Source: UBA1756 sp045222555 (GTDB lineage Bacteria > Bacteroidota > Bacteroidia > Bacteroidales > WCHB1-69). Taken from it: a DNA stretch of 64,000 nucleotides. Under the pieces are notes generated by a model. It did not search any database. It saw nothing but the letters and a program-made list of their open reading frames with translations, and was not told the DNA's origin. Where the stretch lies: assembly GCA_045222555.1 (NCBI GenBank), contig JBGUYY010000029.1, positions 281,451-345,450 of the forward strand. Direction: 5' to 3'. Shown here one piece after another: positions 48,253 through 57,940 of this stretch. Each line of letters opens with the position of its first letter. Position 1 is the first letter of the stretch. Both the position numbers and the translations under genes were made by a program.

Positions 48253-49281
48253 ATGGCAAAAAAGAAGATATTAGTGACCGGCGGGAACGGCTATATCGGT
48301 TCCCACACCCTCATCCAACTGATTCGCGACGGCGGCTTTGATGTCGTCTCTATCGACAACCTCAGCCGTTCGGCACGCGGCACCATGGACCGTATCGAAA
48401 AAATCACTGGCTATTGTGTCAAAAACTACGAGACCGACCTGTGCGACCTTGCAGCTACCTGTGCTGTGTTTGAGCAAGAAGGTCCCATTGACGGAGTCAT
48501 CCATTTTGCGGCTTACAAGTGCGTGCCCGAGTCTGTGGAGAAACCGCTGCTCTATTACCGCAACAACCTCAACTCGCTGCTCAATATTATAGAGGCCTGC
48601 GACCGCTACCATGTGCCGCACCTCATCTTCTCCTCCTCCTGCTCCATCTACGGAGATGTGAAAGAACTGCCCGTCACGGAAGCCACGCCCGTGGGCATCG
48701 CCGCCTGTCCGTACGCCCATACCAAACAGATTGGCGAAGGCATCCTCCACGCCTTCTGCGAGAGCCACCCCCAGTTCCAAGCCATCCTGCTCCGCTACTT
48801 CAACCCGGTGGGCGCCGACATGACCGGACTGAACGGCGAGCTGTCGCCCGACAAGCCCAACAACCTGATGCCCATCATCATGGAGACCGGCAGCGGCAAA
48901 CGGCCTTCGATGACCGTTTACGGCACCGACTACGACACCCGCGACGGCTCCTGCATCCGCGACTATATCCATGTGACCGACATCGCCAATGCGCATGTGA
49001 AGGCGCTGAAGTTTTTGATAGAGAAACGTAATACAGAGAACTGCACCACCTTCAACCTCGGCAGCGGCAACGGGATTTCAGTGTTGGAAATGCTGAATGC
49101 TTTTGAAAAGATCACCGGCCAAAAACTCAACTACGAGTTAGGTGGCCGCCGTCCGGGCGACATACCGGCCATCTACAGCAACAGCGAGAAAGCGCACCAA
49201 CTGCTCGGCTGGCAGTGCCAGTACGGTGTTGAGGACATGATCCGCAGCGCATGGCAGTGGGAGATGAACCGCGAAGGCTAA
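48253..49281 (+). CDS. galE: UDP-glucose 4-epimerase
   Basis: The protein has 342 residues. It interconverts UDP-glucose and UDP-galactose for sugar use and surface polysaccharide synthesis. The NAD-binding motif is VTGGNGYIGSHT. The catalytic Ser lies in SSSCSIYGD and the Tyr-x3-Lys in YAHTK. RYFNPVGA and the C-terminal GGRRPGDIP segment are family features. The last four bases overlap the end of mdh on the other strand. Confidence 0.95.
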   Translation: MAKKKILVTGGNGYIGSHTLIQLIRDGGFDVVSIDNLSRSARGTMDRIEKITGYCVKNYETDLCDLAATCAVFEQEGPIDGVIHFAAYKCVPESVEKPLLYYRNNLNSLLNIIEACDRYHVPHLIFSSSCSIYGDVKELPVTEATPVGIAACPYAHTKQIGEGILHAFCESHPQFQAILLRYFNPVGADMTGLNGELSPDKPNNLMPIIMETGSGKRPSMTVYGTDYDTRDGSCIRDYIHVTDIANAHVKALKFLIEKRNTENCTTFNLGSGNGISVLEMLNAFEKITGQKLNYELGGRRPGDIPAIYSNSEKAHQLLGWQCQYGVEDMIRSAWQWEMNREG

Positions 49282-50219
49282 AGCTGCGCCATCATCTCCT
49301 TCAACAACTCCACATTCTGCTTCACCACCTTTTCCGACTCGTAGAACCGGATGGAATCCTCTTCGTCGAGTTCCAATTCGATGATGCGCTCCACACCGCC
49401 AGCTCCCAGCACGGTCGGCACACCGATGAAGATATCATTCAGTCCGTATTCACCTGTCAAATAAGAACATACAGGAAACACACGTTTCTGGTCGCACACG
49501 ATGGCCTCGATCATCTCACAGATGGCAGCGCCAGCGGCGTGCCAGGCCGACGTACCCAGCAGGTTGATGAGTTCGTCGCCACCCATACGGGTACGGTCGA
49601 TCACCTCGTCGATTTCGGCCTTCTCCATCCACTGCCGCAGCGGGATACCGCCGATGGTAGTGTAGCGCGGCATCGGCACCATGGTGTTTCCGTGTCCGCC
49701 CAAAATCAGGGCGTGAATATCCTTGGTGGAAACGTGTAACTTCTCGGATATGAAAGACTTATAACGGGCAATATCCAGCAATCCCGACATGCCCATCACT
49801 CGGTTTTTAGGAAATTTTGAAACGAGATGAGCGCAATAGCAGAGCACATCCAGCGGGTTGGAAACCATCAGGATGATGGCTTCGGGCGAGTACTGGGACA
49901 CCTGCGACACTACGCTTTTCACGATGGCCGCATTGGTGCGAATGAGGTCGTTGCGCGTCATGCCGGGCTTCCGCGACATGCCCGAGGTGACCACCACAAT
50001 GTCGGAGTGAGTCGTCACGGTATAGTCGTCGGTGACACCCACCACGTTGGTGTCGAACCGCTGGATGGCGGCGGCCTGACGCATGTCCAACGCACGTCCT
50101 TCCGCAATTCCCGGCTTGATGTCTAACAGCACGATTTCATTCACCAGCCCTTTCTGGGCCAGACAGTAAGCGCATGAAGTACCGACCGCGCCCACACCGA
50201 TAATGGAGACTTTGCTCAT
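49278..50219 (-). CDS. mdh: Malate dehydrogenase (LDH-like group)
   Basis: The protein has 313 residues from MSKVSIIGVGAVG; an upstream start at 50258 lies before the promoter. The fold is that of the LDH/MDH family: GVGAVG, Asp in VLLDIKPG, and catalytic His in LGGHGNTMVP. In the specificity loop it reads SRKPGMTRNDL. The Arg before KPG is the malate-selecting residue (lactate enzymes have Gln there). It interconverts malate and oxaloacetate with NAD, useful in the reductive branch to succinate. Confidence 0.92.
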   Translation of the reverse strand: MSKVSIIGVGAVGTSCAYCLAQKGLVNEIVLLDIKPGIAEGRALDMRQAAAIQRFDTNVVGVTDDYTVTTHSDIVVVTSGMSRKPGMTRNDLIRTNAAIVKSVVSQVSQYSPEAIILMVSNPLDVLCYCAHLVSKFPKNRVMGMSGLLDIARYKSFISEKLHVSTKDIHALILGGHGNTMVPMPRYTTIGGIPLRQWMEKAEIDEVIDRTRMGGDELINLLGTSAWHAAGAAICEMIEAIVCDQKRVFPVCSYLTGEYGLNDIFIGVPTVLGAGGVERIIELELDEEDSIRFYESEKVVKQNVELLKEMMAQL

Positions 50220-50243
50220 AATATAGATGGCTATTTTTTCTGT

Positions 50244-50252
50244 GCAAAAATA
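50244..50252 (-). promoter_or_regulatory. -7 promoter box of mdh
   Basis: TATTTTTGC on the minus strand, 24 bp upstream of the mdh ATG; it excludes the longer reading of the frame. Confidence 0.65.
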
Positions 50253-50298
50253 CAACAATTCTCCGTGCCTTCACCCGCTGACATTCTTCCATTTTTAT

Positions 50299-50307
50299 TA
50301 TTTTTGC
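50299..50307 (+). promoter_or_regulatory. -7 promoter box of the M16 peptidase gene
   Basis: TATTTTTGC, 13 bp upstream of the start, giving a very short leader. It is back to back with the mdh promoter. Confidence 0.65.
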
Positions 50308-50320
50308 AAAAAACATTTTT

Positions 50321-53242
50321 ATGAAAAGATTTTCTTTACTATTCTTTTGTATCAGTCTGACTATTTGCTTGTTAGCGCAATCCTCCCCTATCACCACCCT
50401 CACCTTGAAAAACGGAATGAACGTGGTGATGTGCGAAGATCACAGCCAGCCGAAAATTTATGGCGCGGTGTGCGTGCATGTGGGTTCTAAGAACGACCCC
50501 GCCGACAATACCGGCATGGCCCATTACCTCGAGCATCTTATGTTCAAAGGCACCGACCAAATCGGCACCCTCAACTGGGAGAAAGAGCGGGTATATCTCG
50601 ACAGTATCACGATGCTGTATGATGAGTTGCACGGCATCACAGACCCCGAGCAAAGAAAATCTATTCTCTTACACATCAACAATTTAAGCAATACTGCCAC
50701 CCAATATGCCATCCCCAATGAGGTGGATGTGATTCTGGACAAGATGGGTGGAGAGGGCATCAACGCATTCACCAGCACGGATGTCACCTGCTACCACAAC
50801 TGCTTCCCCGCCAACCAGCTGGAGAAATGGCTGACGGTTTACACCGAGCGTTTCCGTCATCCTGTTTTCCGCCTGTTCCAGAGCGAGTTAGAGGCTGTTT
50901 ACGAGGAGTACAACATGTACCACGACAATCCCATCATGGTTTTCATGGAGGATGCATTGGAGCTGGCTGCCGACGGCCATCCCTACGGCCGTCCCACCAT
51001 CGGCTACCAAGAGCACCTCAAGAACCCGCAGATCTCGGCCATGCAGAAATTCTTCAACACCTACTACCATCCCTGCAACATGACCCTCGTACTCGTGGGT
51101 GACTTCAACAGCAAGGCTATCCAGCCCCTGCTCGACCAAACCATCGGTAACCTGCACAACGAAGCACCAGGCGTGGACACCGAACTTGCCAATCGGACTG
51201 AACGGATGAACACCAATCTCAACCAAAAAATCACGCTGTCAGGACAAAAAGTCATCAACCTGAAAGAGACCCCTGTGAAGATGGGCGTTCTCGGCTTCCG
51301 GACGGTGACTGCCAGCCATCCCGATGCCCTCTATCTCGACATTTTGGGCCGACTGCTCAACAACAGCTCTTCCACCGGCCTTGTGGACCAGCTCAACAAC
51401 GAGAGCAAGCTGCTCATGGCTTACAGCTTCAACTACAGTATGGTGGAAGATGGTCTGTTCGCCTTTTTCTATGCACCCAAAATTATCGGGCAGTCGCACG
51501 AGCAGGCCGAAGCGCTGCTTTTGGGCGCCCTCGACTCGCTGAAAAACGGTCATTTCAGCGACGACCTCTTTAATGCGGTCAAGATGGAGTATCTCACCGA
51601 ATATCTTTCAAGTATGGAATCCATGGAAGACAAATTCGATGAAATCTTGGGGATGGTCATTAATCAGCAGAGCATGAGTTTTTATGAAAAGAAAGAGACC
51701 CTGATACGGCAGCTCACCAAACAAGAGCTGGTGGAAACCGCCCGCCGCTACTTCACCAACGACTGTCTGATCATACGCTCAAGCATGGGTTTCAAGAAGA
51801 TGGAAAAGCTCGACAAACCCAACTGGTCGCCGGTGGTGGCACAGAATACCGACCGGCAGTCCGACTTCGCTCAGAAAATCGCAGAGATGCCGTTCAAAGA
51901 GCTGACGGCGCAAGAAAAAATAGCAGACAAAGTGCAAGTGGTTGAAATCAATAACGGATTTCGTCTGTACAGTACCGACAACCCCGTCAACGACATCTTC
52001 ACCCTTAACATCAGCTACAACTACGGCTACAACGCTGACAAGCGGCTCCCCAATGCCATCAGTTATTTCGACCTGCAGGGAACTGAAAATCAGTCCTTTG
52101 ACAAATTCCAGCTCAAACTCCAGCAGATTGGAGCATCGATGGATGTTTACTGCACCGCCGACCAAACCATCCTTTCCATCAGCGGATTCGACAAAGATCT
52201 CAAAGAAATTCTTCTGCTTTGCCAAGAGAAATTGTTGAAACCCGGCAACGATGAGAGCAAGCTTGCCACACTCATTGACGAGGAGACTTCTGCAAAGCAG
52301 ATGGAGAAAAAGGATGCCAGCGCATGGGGAACCGCCCTGTTCCATTACGCCCTGTACGGACAATACTCGCCTGAAATTCACAAGATGACCCTCAAGGAGT
52401 TGAAGAAGGTATCTGGAAAAGAACTGTTAGACGCTTTCCAGCAAGCCACCTGTGCAAATGGGCATGTCACCTATGTGGGCAACCTTAATGCGAAGGAGGT
52501 GGCCGAACTGCTTCAACAGACCATGATTCAAAAATCCGCAAAGCAGAGCAGCGAGTCAAAAATTAAAAAAGAGACTACTCGGGAGTTGCCCGCGCTGCGC
52601 ACTTACGACAAGCCCACCATCTTGCTGGTCTCCAACAAGCAGTTCATCCAAAGCAACATCTATTTTTACCTGCAAGCGAAGCCTGTACCTAATTTGCACC
52701 AGCGGACGCTATGTCTGGCCTACAACGAGTACATGAGCGGCAGTATGGCAGGTGTTATCTTTCAGGAAATCAGAGAGCTGCGTTCACTCGGCTATTCCGC
52801 ATACGGAGGGTACAGCTACGACTGGCTGAACCGTCGCCAAGGGATGGTATGGGGCTATTTGGGCACGCAGGCCGACAAGACGGTGGAGGGATGCGAGGAG
52901 ATGACGAAGCTGCTGACCCGGTTCCCCGACAAGCCCGAAAAGTTCGAGAATGCAAAGGAGGCGGCCATCCACAAGTTGGAGACCTCCACGGTACAGTTCC
53001 GCGACCTGCCCGCAAAGGTATGGCAGTGGCAGGAGCAAGGCTACAAAGGCGACCCCACAACAGAACAACTCCAGATGTTACGCAGCATCACATTTGATAA
53101 TGTGAACGAGTTTTACAAGATTTCGACTGAAGGTGCGAACATGGTCATCACCATTGCAGGCGACAAGAAGCGCATGGATCTGAAGAAATTAAGCGAGAAG
53201 TTTGACATTATTGAGGTGAAACCTGGAGACATTATGAAATAA
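50321..53242 (+). CDS. M16-family zinc metallopeptidase, two-lobed, exported
   Basis: The protein has 973 residues. A signal peptide (about residues 1-19) is followed by the active M16 half with the inverted zinc motif H68-x-x-E71-H72 (MAHYLEHLMFKG). A downstream Glu in SELEAVYEEYNM supplies the third ligand. The second half (about residues 520-973) is an M16 domain without the zinc motif, with RELRSLGYSAYGGYSY. This two-domain plan is the normal clam shell of pitrilysin-like peptidases. It would degrade peptides in the periplasm or at the surface. It is flanked by a terminator. Confidence 0.93.
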   Translation: MKRFSLLFFCISLTICLLAQSSPITTLTLKNGMNVVMCEDHSQPKIYGAVCVHVGSKNDPADNTGMAHYLEHLMFKGTDQIGTLNWEKERVYLDSITMLYDELHGITDPEQRKSILLHINNLSNTATQYAIPNEVDVILDKMGGEGINAFTSTDVTCYHNCFPANQLEKWLTVYTERFRHPVFRLFQSELEAVYEEYNMYHDNPIMVFMEDALELAADGHPYGRPTIGYQEHLKNPQISAMQKFFNTYYHPCNMTLVLVGDFNSKAIQPLLDQTIGNLHNEAPGVDTELANRTERMNTNLNQKITLSGQKVINLKETPVKMGVLGFRTVTASHPDALYLDILGRLLNNSSSTGLVDQLNNESKLLMAYSFNYSMVEDGLFAFFYAPKIIGQSHEQAEALLLGALDSLKNGHFSDDLFNAVKMEYLTEYLSSMESMEDKFDEILGMVINQQSMSFYEKKETLIRQLTKQELVETARRYFTNDCLIIRSSMGFKKMEKLDKPNWSPVVAQNTDRQSDFAQKIAEMPFKELTAQEKIADKVQVVEINNGFRLYSTDNPVNDIFTLNISYNYGYNADKRLPNAISYFDLQGTENQSFDKFQLKLQQIGASMDVYCTADQTILSISGFDKDLKEILLLCQEKLLKPGNDESKLATLIDEETSAKQMEKKDASAWGTALFHYALYGQYSPEIHKMTLKELKKVSGKELLDAFQQATCANGHVTYVGNLNAKEVAELLQQTMIQKSAKQSSESKIKKETTRELPALRTYDKPTILLVSNKQFIQSNIYFYLQAKPVPNLHQRTLCLAYNEYMSGSMAGVIFQEIRELRSLGYSAYGGYSYDWLNRRQGMVWGYLGTQADKTVEGCEEMTKLLTRFPDKPEKFENAKEAAIHKLETSTVQFRDLPAKVWQWQEQGYKGDPTTEQLQMLRSITFDNVNEFYKISTEGANMVITIAGDKKRMDLKKLSEKFDIIEVKPGDIMK

Positions 53243-53257
53243 ATTGCAAAATAAAAA

Positions 53258-53288
53258 GGCCGCTGCCCGTTGGGTAGCGGCCTTTTTT
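53258..53288. terminator. Bidirectional terminator between the M16 gene and ackA
   Basis: An 11-bp stem (53258-53268 with 53272-53282) contains one G-T pair and closes a three-base loop. It is preceded by five A and followed by six T, so it can end transcription from both converging genes. Confidence 0.92.
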
Positions 53289-53307
53289 GTTTTGCGCAAG
53301 AATACGC

Positions 53308-54513
53308 TTATTTGCCCATGGCAATATTGTAGGTGTCGGTAGCGATGACCAGTTCTTCGTTGGTGGCCACGACCACGATTTTCACCTTGGAGTCGGGAGT
53401 GGAGATGATGGCATCGTCGCCGATGACGGTCTTGTTCTTCTCTTTGTCGAGTTTGGCACCGAGGAATTCCAAACCTTCGCAGATGGGCTCTCTCTGGAAG
53501 AAGGCGTTCTCGCCGATACCGCCGGTGAACAGGATGACATCCACACCGCCCATAGCAGCTGCGTAAGCGCCGATGTATTTCTTCACTCTGTAGGAGAACA
53601 TGTCGAAAGCGTAGGTGGAACGCATATCGCCTGCCTCTTTGCCGGCACGGATGTCGCGCATGTCAACGCCCTTGCCAGAAACGCCCTTCAGACCGCACTC
53701 TTTGTTGATGAAGGTGGTGATCTGCTTGAAAGTCATGTTCTCTTTCTCCGCGATGTGCAGCATCACGCCGAGGTCGAGGTCGCCGCAGCGGGTACCCATC
53801 ACGAGGCCTTCAACGGGAGTGAAACCCATAGAGGTATCCACCGACTTGCCGTCCTTGATGGCGCAGATGGAAGCACCGCTACCGAGGTGGCAGCTGATGA
53901 TTTTGGAGTGGTTGTAGTCCACACCGGCGATTTCAGCGGCGCGGGGACCCACAAACTTGTGGCTGGTGCCATGGAAACCATAGCGACGGATACGGTCTTC
54001 CTCATAATATTTGTACGGAATGGCATACAGATAAGCGTGAGGCGGCATGGTCTGATGGAAGGAGGTGTCGAAAACAGCCACGTGCGGCACGTTGGGCAGC
54101 AGCTGCTTCATGGAGTTGATACCCACGAGGCTGGCGGGATTGTGGAGCGGAGCAATCTTGCAGAGTTTTTCGATCTCAGCGATGGCCTTGTCGTCGATCA
54201 GGCAGCTCTGAGTGAAATACTCGCCGCCGTGAGCCACGCGGTGACCCACTGCACCAATCTCATCGAGGGAGGAGATAACGCCCATCTTGGGGTCGGTCAG
54301 CGCATCCAGCACCAGTTTGATACCGGCAGCGTGATCCGGAATAGGAGTCTGGGTGTAATATTTGTCCTTGCCGACCGGCTTGTGGGTGAACTCGCCCATC
54401 TCGAGGCCGATACGCTCCACCAAACCTTTGGCTTTCAGCTCGGCATTGTTCGCCATGTCAATGAGTTGGTACTTGAGGGAAGAACTTCCGCAGTTGATGA
54501 CTAATACTTTCAT
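53308..54513 (-). CDS. ackA: Acetate kinase
   Basis: The protein has 401 residues. It makes ATP from acetyl phosphate during fermentation. Family motifs are MKVLVINCGSSSLKYQL at the N-terminus, VFDTSFHQTMP, GFHGTSHKFV, ISCHLGSGASICAI and DTSMGFTPVEGLVMGTR. The usual partner pta is not adjacent. It may instead be co-transcribed from the two-component/permease unit, 51 bp downstream of the permease gene. Confidence 0.97.
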   Translation of the reverse strand: MKVLVINCGSSSLKYQLIDMANNAELKAKGLVERIGLEMGEFTHKPVGKDKYYTQTPIPDHAAGIKLVLDALTDPKMGVISSLDEIGAVGHRVAHGGEYFTQSCLIDDKAIAEIEKLCKIAPLHNPASLVGINSMKQLLPNVPHVAVFDTSFHQTMPPHAYLYAIPYKYYEEDRIRRYGFHGTSHKFVGPRAAEIAGVDYNHSKIISCHLGSGASICAIKDGKSVDTSMGFTPVEGLVMGTRCGDLDLGVMLHIAEKENMTFKQITTFINKECGLKGVSGKGVDMRDIRAGKEAGDMRSTYAFDMFSYRVKKYIGAYAAAMGGVDVILFTGGIGENAFFQREPICEGLEFLGAKLDKEKNKTVIGDDAIISTPDSKVKIVVVATNEELVIATDTYNIAMGK

Positions 54514-54564
54514 GATTTTTGTTTTTATTGATAATTTTGGTTAATAATTTTCTGATTATAAGCA

Positions 54565-55644
54565 CTATGCGGCGGTCTTAACCCGCGGGTCGAGCCAGCC
54601 GTAGATGATATCGACAACAATATTGATAAGAACTAAGATGATGGAGATGTAGAGCAGCGAGCCCATCAGCACGGGCAGGTCGTTCTGACTCAGGGCATCC
54701 ACAATGACCACGCCCATTCCCTTCCAGTCAAAGATATACTCCACGAACACCGCACCCGCCAGGAGTCCGGCGAGCCAGCCCGAGATGGCGGTCACCACCG
54801 GGTTGAGGGCGTTCTTGAGAGCGTGTTTCAGCATGATGCGGGCGGGAGTCACCCCCTTGGCGCGGGCGGTACGGATGTAGTCCTGCGACATCACATCCAG
54901 CACCGAGCTTTTGGTCAGCTCAATAACAATAGCCAATGGTCTGATACCCAAAGTAATGGCCGGAAGAATAATATTTTTCAGGTCCACAAACACCCCATTG
55001 CCATAGTCGTCCACCGAGTAAAGGCTGCCAAACATGCTGAGCCCGGTATGGTCGGCGAGAAGGTAAGCGAAAATCCACGCTAATAGGATAGCGACGAAGA
55101 ACGAGGGCACCGACATGCCCAGCACGGCCACCAGCAGCGAGGTCTTGTCGAACCATGTACCCTGATAGATGGCGCACAGCACCCCGATGAAGATGCCCAC
55201 CACAATACCGAAGATGATGGAGACGATGGCGAGCAGCATGGTCTTCGGGAAGGCCTCGGCGATGATGTCGGCCACTGGACGGTCGCCATGGTACGAGCGA
55301 CGCAGGTAGGGAGCCTTCAGCACCAATGCCGATGTTTTGAAATTGATAATCTTGGTATAGTGATAATTGCGATCATTCAGATAGAAGAAATCGGTGGCAT
55401 CATCGGTGCGGTGCCATGAGATGGGCGACAGATCGTTGAGGTAGCCCAGATACTGTACGGCTATCGGCAGGTCGAGTCCTAGCTGGTGGCGGATGGCATC
55501 CTCGGTCTTCTTGTCGTTGTGCTGCCCCATAATTTCGCTCACAGGGTCGGTGGGCAACACGGCGAACAGGAAGAAAACGAGCGTTATCACTCCGAAAAGG
55601 AGCAATATTCCGTAACCGATTCTCTTCAGGATAAACCTCAGCAT
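54565..55644 (-). CDS. ABC transporter permease, DppB/OppB type, orphan
   Basis: The protein has 359 residues with six predicted membrane helices, the first at residues 9-31. It has a periplasmic segment of about 95 residues between helix 1 and helix 2. The permease loop is RTARAKGVTPARIMLKHALKNALNP, the EAA-type contact with the ATPase (given in parts). The family moves peptides or nickel. No second permease, binding protein or ATPase is present nearby. It lies 30 bp downstream of the response regulator. Confidence 0.87.
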   Translation of the reverse strand: MLRFILKRIGYGILLLFGVITLVFFLFAVLPTDPVSEIMGQHNDKKTEDAIRHQLGLDLPIAVQYLGYLNDLSPISWHRTDDATDFFYLNDRNYHYTKIINFKTSALVLKAPYLRRSYHGDRPVADIIAEAFPKTMLLAIVSIIFGIVVGIFIGVLCAIYQGTWFDKTSLLVAVLGMSVPSFFVAILLAWIFAYLLADHTGLSMFGSLYSVDDYGNGVFVDLKNIILPAITLGIRPLAIVIELTKSSVLDVMSQDYIRTARAKGVTPARIMLKHALKNALNPVVTAISGWLAGLLAGAVFVEYIFDWKGMGVVIVDALSQNDLPVLMGSLLYISIILVLINIVVDIIYGWLDPRVKTAA

Positions 55645-55674
55645 TCCCTATCCAAGCAATTGGGAAACAACCTT

Positions 55675-56370
55675 TTAATAGACCAGCTTAAATCCGATGC
55701 TATGCACGTTAATGATCTTGATATTGGGATCATGTTCGTTGAATTTATGGCGCAGTTTGGCGATATAGACGTCCATGCTGCGGGCGTTGTAGAAGCTGTC
55801 GTCGCCCCAGATTTTCTTCAGCGCATAACCTCTTTCCATAATTTCGTTCTTCTTCTCAATCAGCATGCTGAGCAGTTCCACCTCGCGGGTGGTGAGTTTC
55901 TCCACCACCTCACCATTTTTGGAAAGCGTCTGCTTGTTGGGGTCGAAGCTGAGGGTACCCACCTGAACGGGCTTGTTGGGGTCTCCGTCGGTGTTGTTGA
56001 CGCGGCGCAGCACGGTCTGTATGCGGGCGAGCAGCACCTCCATAGAGAAGGGCTTGGTGACATAGTCGTCGCCGATGGAAAGGCCCTGCAGGATATCTTC
56101 CTGCATACTCTTGGCGGTGAGGAAGATAATGGGAATTTTGCGATCCACCTTGCGGATACTCTCCGCGAGGGTAAAGCCGTCCTGGATGGGCATCATCACA
56201 TCCACGAGGCAGATGCCGAAGGTGTTGGCGCAGAACATCTCGTAAGCGACTTCGCCATTATTGGCGTGCATCACCGAGAAGCCCTTGGCCTCCAAATAGG
56301 TAGTGAGCACTTTTCCCAAATTGACATCATCTTCTGCTAATAAAATCTTGCAAGTTTCCATATTGTTCAT
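55675..56370 (-). CDS. OmpR-family response regulator (RprY-like)
   Basis: The protein has 231 residues. The receiver domain has acidic residues at 13-15 (AEDD), the phosphoacceptor Asp57 in LVDVMMP, and Lys in TKPFS. The C-terminal winged-helix DNA-binding domain includes LTTREVELLSML and ARSMDVYIAKLRHKF. It overlaps the kinase stop by 4 bases (ATGA). The pair resembles RprXY of Bacteroides by architecture and sequence style. Targets are not known. Confidence 0.9.
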   Translation of the reverse strand: MNNMETCKILLAEDDVNLGKVLTTYLEAKGFSVMHANNGEVAYEMFCANTFGICLVDVMMPIQDGFTLAESIRKVDRKIPIIFLTAKSMQEDILQGLSIGDDYVTKPFSMEVLLARIQTVLRRVNNTDGDPNKPVQVGTLSFDPNKQTLSKNGEVVEKLTTREVELLSMLIEKKNEIMERGYALKKIWGDDSFYNARSMDVYIAKLRHKFNEHDPNIKIINVHSIGFKLVY

Positions 56371-57845
56371 TTTTTATTGTTTTTCATTGGAATATATACT
56401 GTGAAAGTAGAACCCTCGCCCAGCACGCTCTTCACCTTCACCTCGCCTTCATGAAGCTCCACAATCTTCCGCACATAGTTGAGTCCCAGCCCGTAGCCTT
56501 TGTTGTCATGAACATTCCCCTTGGTAACACGGTAGAACTCATCGAAAATGTGCTTGAGATTCTTCTTGGAAATGCCAATGCCATTGTCGGACACCGACAC
56601 GACCAGCATGCCCTTCTCGCACCATGTGGTAATCTCAATCACTGGCTGTTTGTCGCTGTACTTGAGGGCGTTCTCTATCAGGTTGATGAAGATGCTTTCG
56701 ATATGCGACTTGTCGGCCACCACGATGGGCATCTCTGCATTGAAACGGGTGATGAACTTACCGCCGAGGTTGCTGACCTGCAGCGAGAAATTGCGCACGA
56801 TGGCGTTGAGCACACCATGTACATTCACATCCTCGGCATTCACCTTGAGCTGTCCTTTCTTGAGCTGTGCCAGCTGCAGGATGTTGGTCACCATCTTCTG
56901 CAAACGCTCGTTCTCGGCACGAATCATCGAAACATACGCCTTCCGCGTCTCCATATCTGTCTGAATGGACTCATCCTCCATAGCCTCGCAAGCCAACGAA
57001 ATGGTAGAGATGGGGGTCTTGAACTCGTGCGTCATGTTGTTGATGAAGTCGTTTTTCACCTCCTGGTTGCGTTTCTGCTGCGTCAGCGTGATAATCATGA
57101 TGATCATCAACAGGCTCAGCAGCACCACGATACCCGCAATCGGCAACACGATCGGGAACATCCTTTTGAGGAAGAAGGCACGCTCGGATGGAAAATTCAG
57201 GATGAGATAATGGGTGTAAACTTCTGCATTATTGGTCTGTAACGCAAAGATATAGGCCTTGTCCACAATGTTCTTGTCCATCGACTTGCTCCGGATAACG
57301 AAGTGGTCTTTCGGGAAATTGAAGATACCATACTCGAAAGCGATGTCCATCCCATAAGAGTGGAGCGTTTTTTTCACAATCTGCGTAAACTCACGGTTGT
57401 CGATACGGGTGATAATGGAGTCGGTATAGAGGGAATGACCGGTAGCCATCGTATCGAGAATGACAAGTTTGGAACTGTCATCGCTGCGGAAATAATTGGT
57501 GTCCTGTTTCAGAATGACCAGTCCTCCCTGATACTCGGCAACAGTCTGGGCAAGCAATGCACTGGGCACTCCGTCATTCATCACCAGCAACTTATGGCTG
57601 TCGGGCGAATCAGAAGATTGTGAAAAGGTGACAAGGGCCGTATCGGCCATAAACTCTTCATTAATACGGTCGTTGAACTGGTCGGCGATTTCACGTCCTA
57701 CCTTCAGCACCTCACCGGTAAAGGCTGCTTTCTGTGCCTTTTCAGCCTGTTGGTACAACCGATAGAAGCTGAAGGCCAACACCCCCACAAGAATAGTCAG
57801 GAGGAGAATCCAGCAAAAGAGGAAAATCACGCGTTTGCGTCCCAT
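56367..57845 (-). CDS. Sensor histidine kinase (RprX-like)
   Basis: The protein has 492 residues from MGRKRVIFLFCW. The frame is open for 58 codons upstream, but these lie before the promoter box and partly overlap mnmA, so they are excluded. A first membrane helix (about residues 7-27), a periplasmic sensor of about 200 residues and a second helix lead to the H box NNMTHEFKTPIS with phosphoacceptor His273. The ATPase motifs NLIENALKYS, SDNGIGI and GYGLGLNYVRKIVE are intact. Its partner is the response regulator that overlaps it. Confidence 0.92.
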   Translation of the reverse strand: MGRKRVIFLFCWILLLTILVGVLAFSFYRLYQQAEKAQKAAFTGEVLKVGREIADQFNDRINEEFMADTALVTFSQSSDSPDSHKLLVMNDGVPSALLAQTVAEYQGGLVILKQDTNYFRSDDSSKLVILDTMATGHSLYTDSIITRIDNREFTQIVKKTLHSYGMDIAFEYGIFNFPKDHFVIRSKSMDKNIVDKAYIFALQTNNAEVYTHYLILNFPSERAFFLKRMFPIVLPIAGIVVLLSLLMIIMIITLTQQKRNQEVKNDFINNMTHEFKTPISTISLACEAMEDESIQTDMETRKAYVSMIRAENERLQKMVTNILQLAQLKKGQLKVNAEDVNVHGVLNAIVRNFSLQVSNLGGKFITRFNAEMPIVVADKSHIESIFINLIENALKYSDKQPVIEITTWCEKGMLVVSVSDNGIGISKKNLKHIFDEFYRVTKGNVHDNKGYGLGLNYVRKIVELHEGEVKVKSVLGEGSTFTVYIPMKNNKK

Positions 57846-57866
57846 AATACCAATTGAAATGCGAGG

Positions 57867-57875
57867 GCAAAAATA
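57867..57875 (-). promoter_or_regulatory. -7 promoter box of the two-component operon
   Basis: TATTTTTGC on the minus strand, 21 bp upstream of the kinase start. Confidence 0.66.
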
Positions 57876-57940
57876 CAACTTTTTGCTTAAATAAACAATA
57901 GCATCCCTCGTTTTTTCAAGAAAAAAGCAGCTATCATCAA

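Noticed and set aside
49278..50219. Lactate dehydrogenase as the name for the LDH/MDH-family protein
   Set aside because: The specificity loop reads SRKPGMTRNDL, with Arg where lactate enzymes have Gln, so malate is the expected substrate.
53287..54504. A 405-codon open frame on the plus strand across ackA
   Set aside because: It mirrors acetate kinase, which is unmistakable on the other strand, and it begins inside the terminator.
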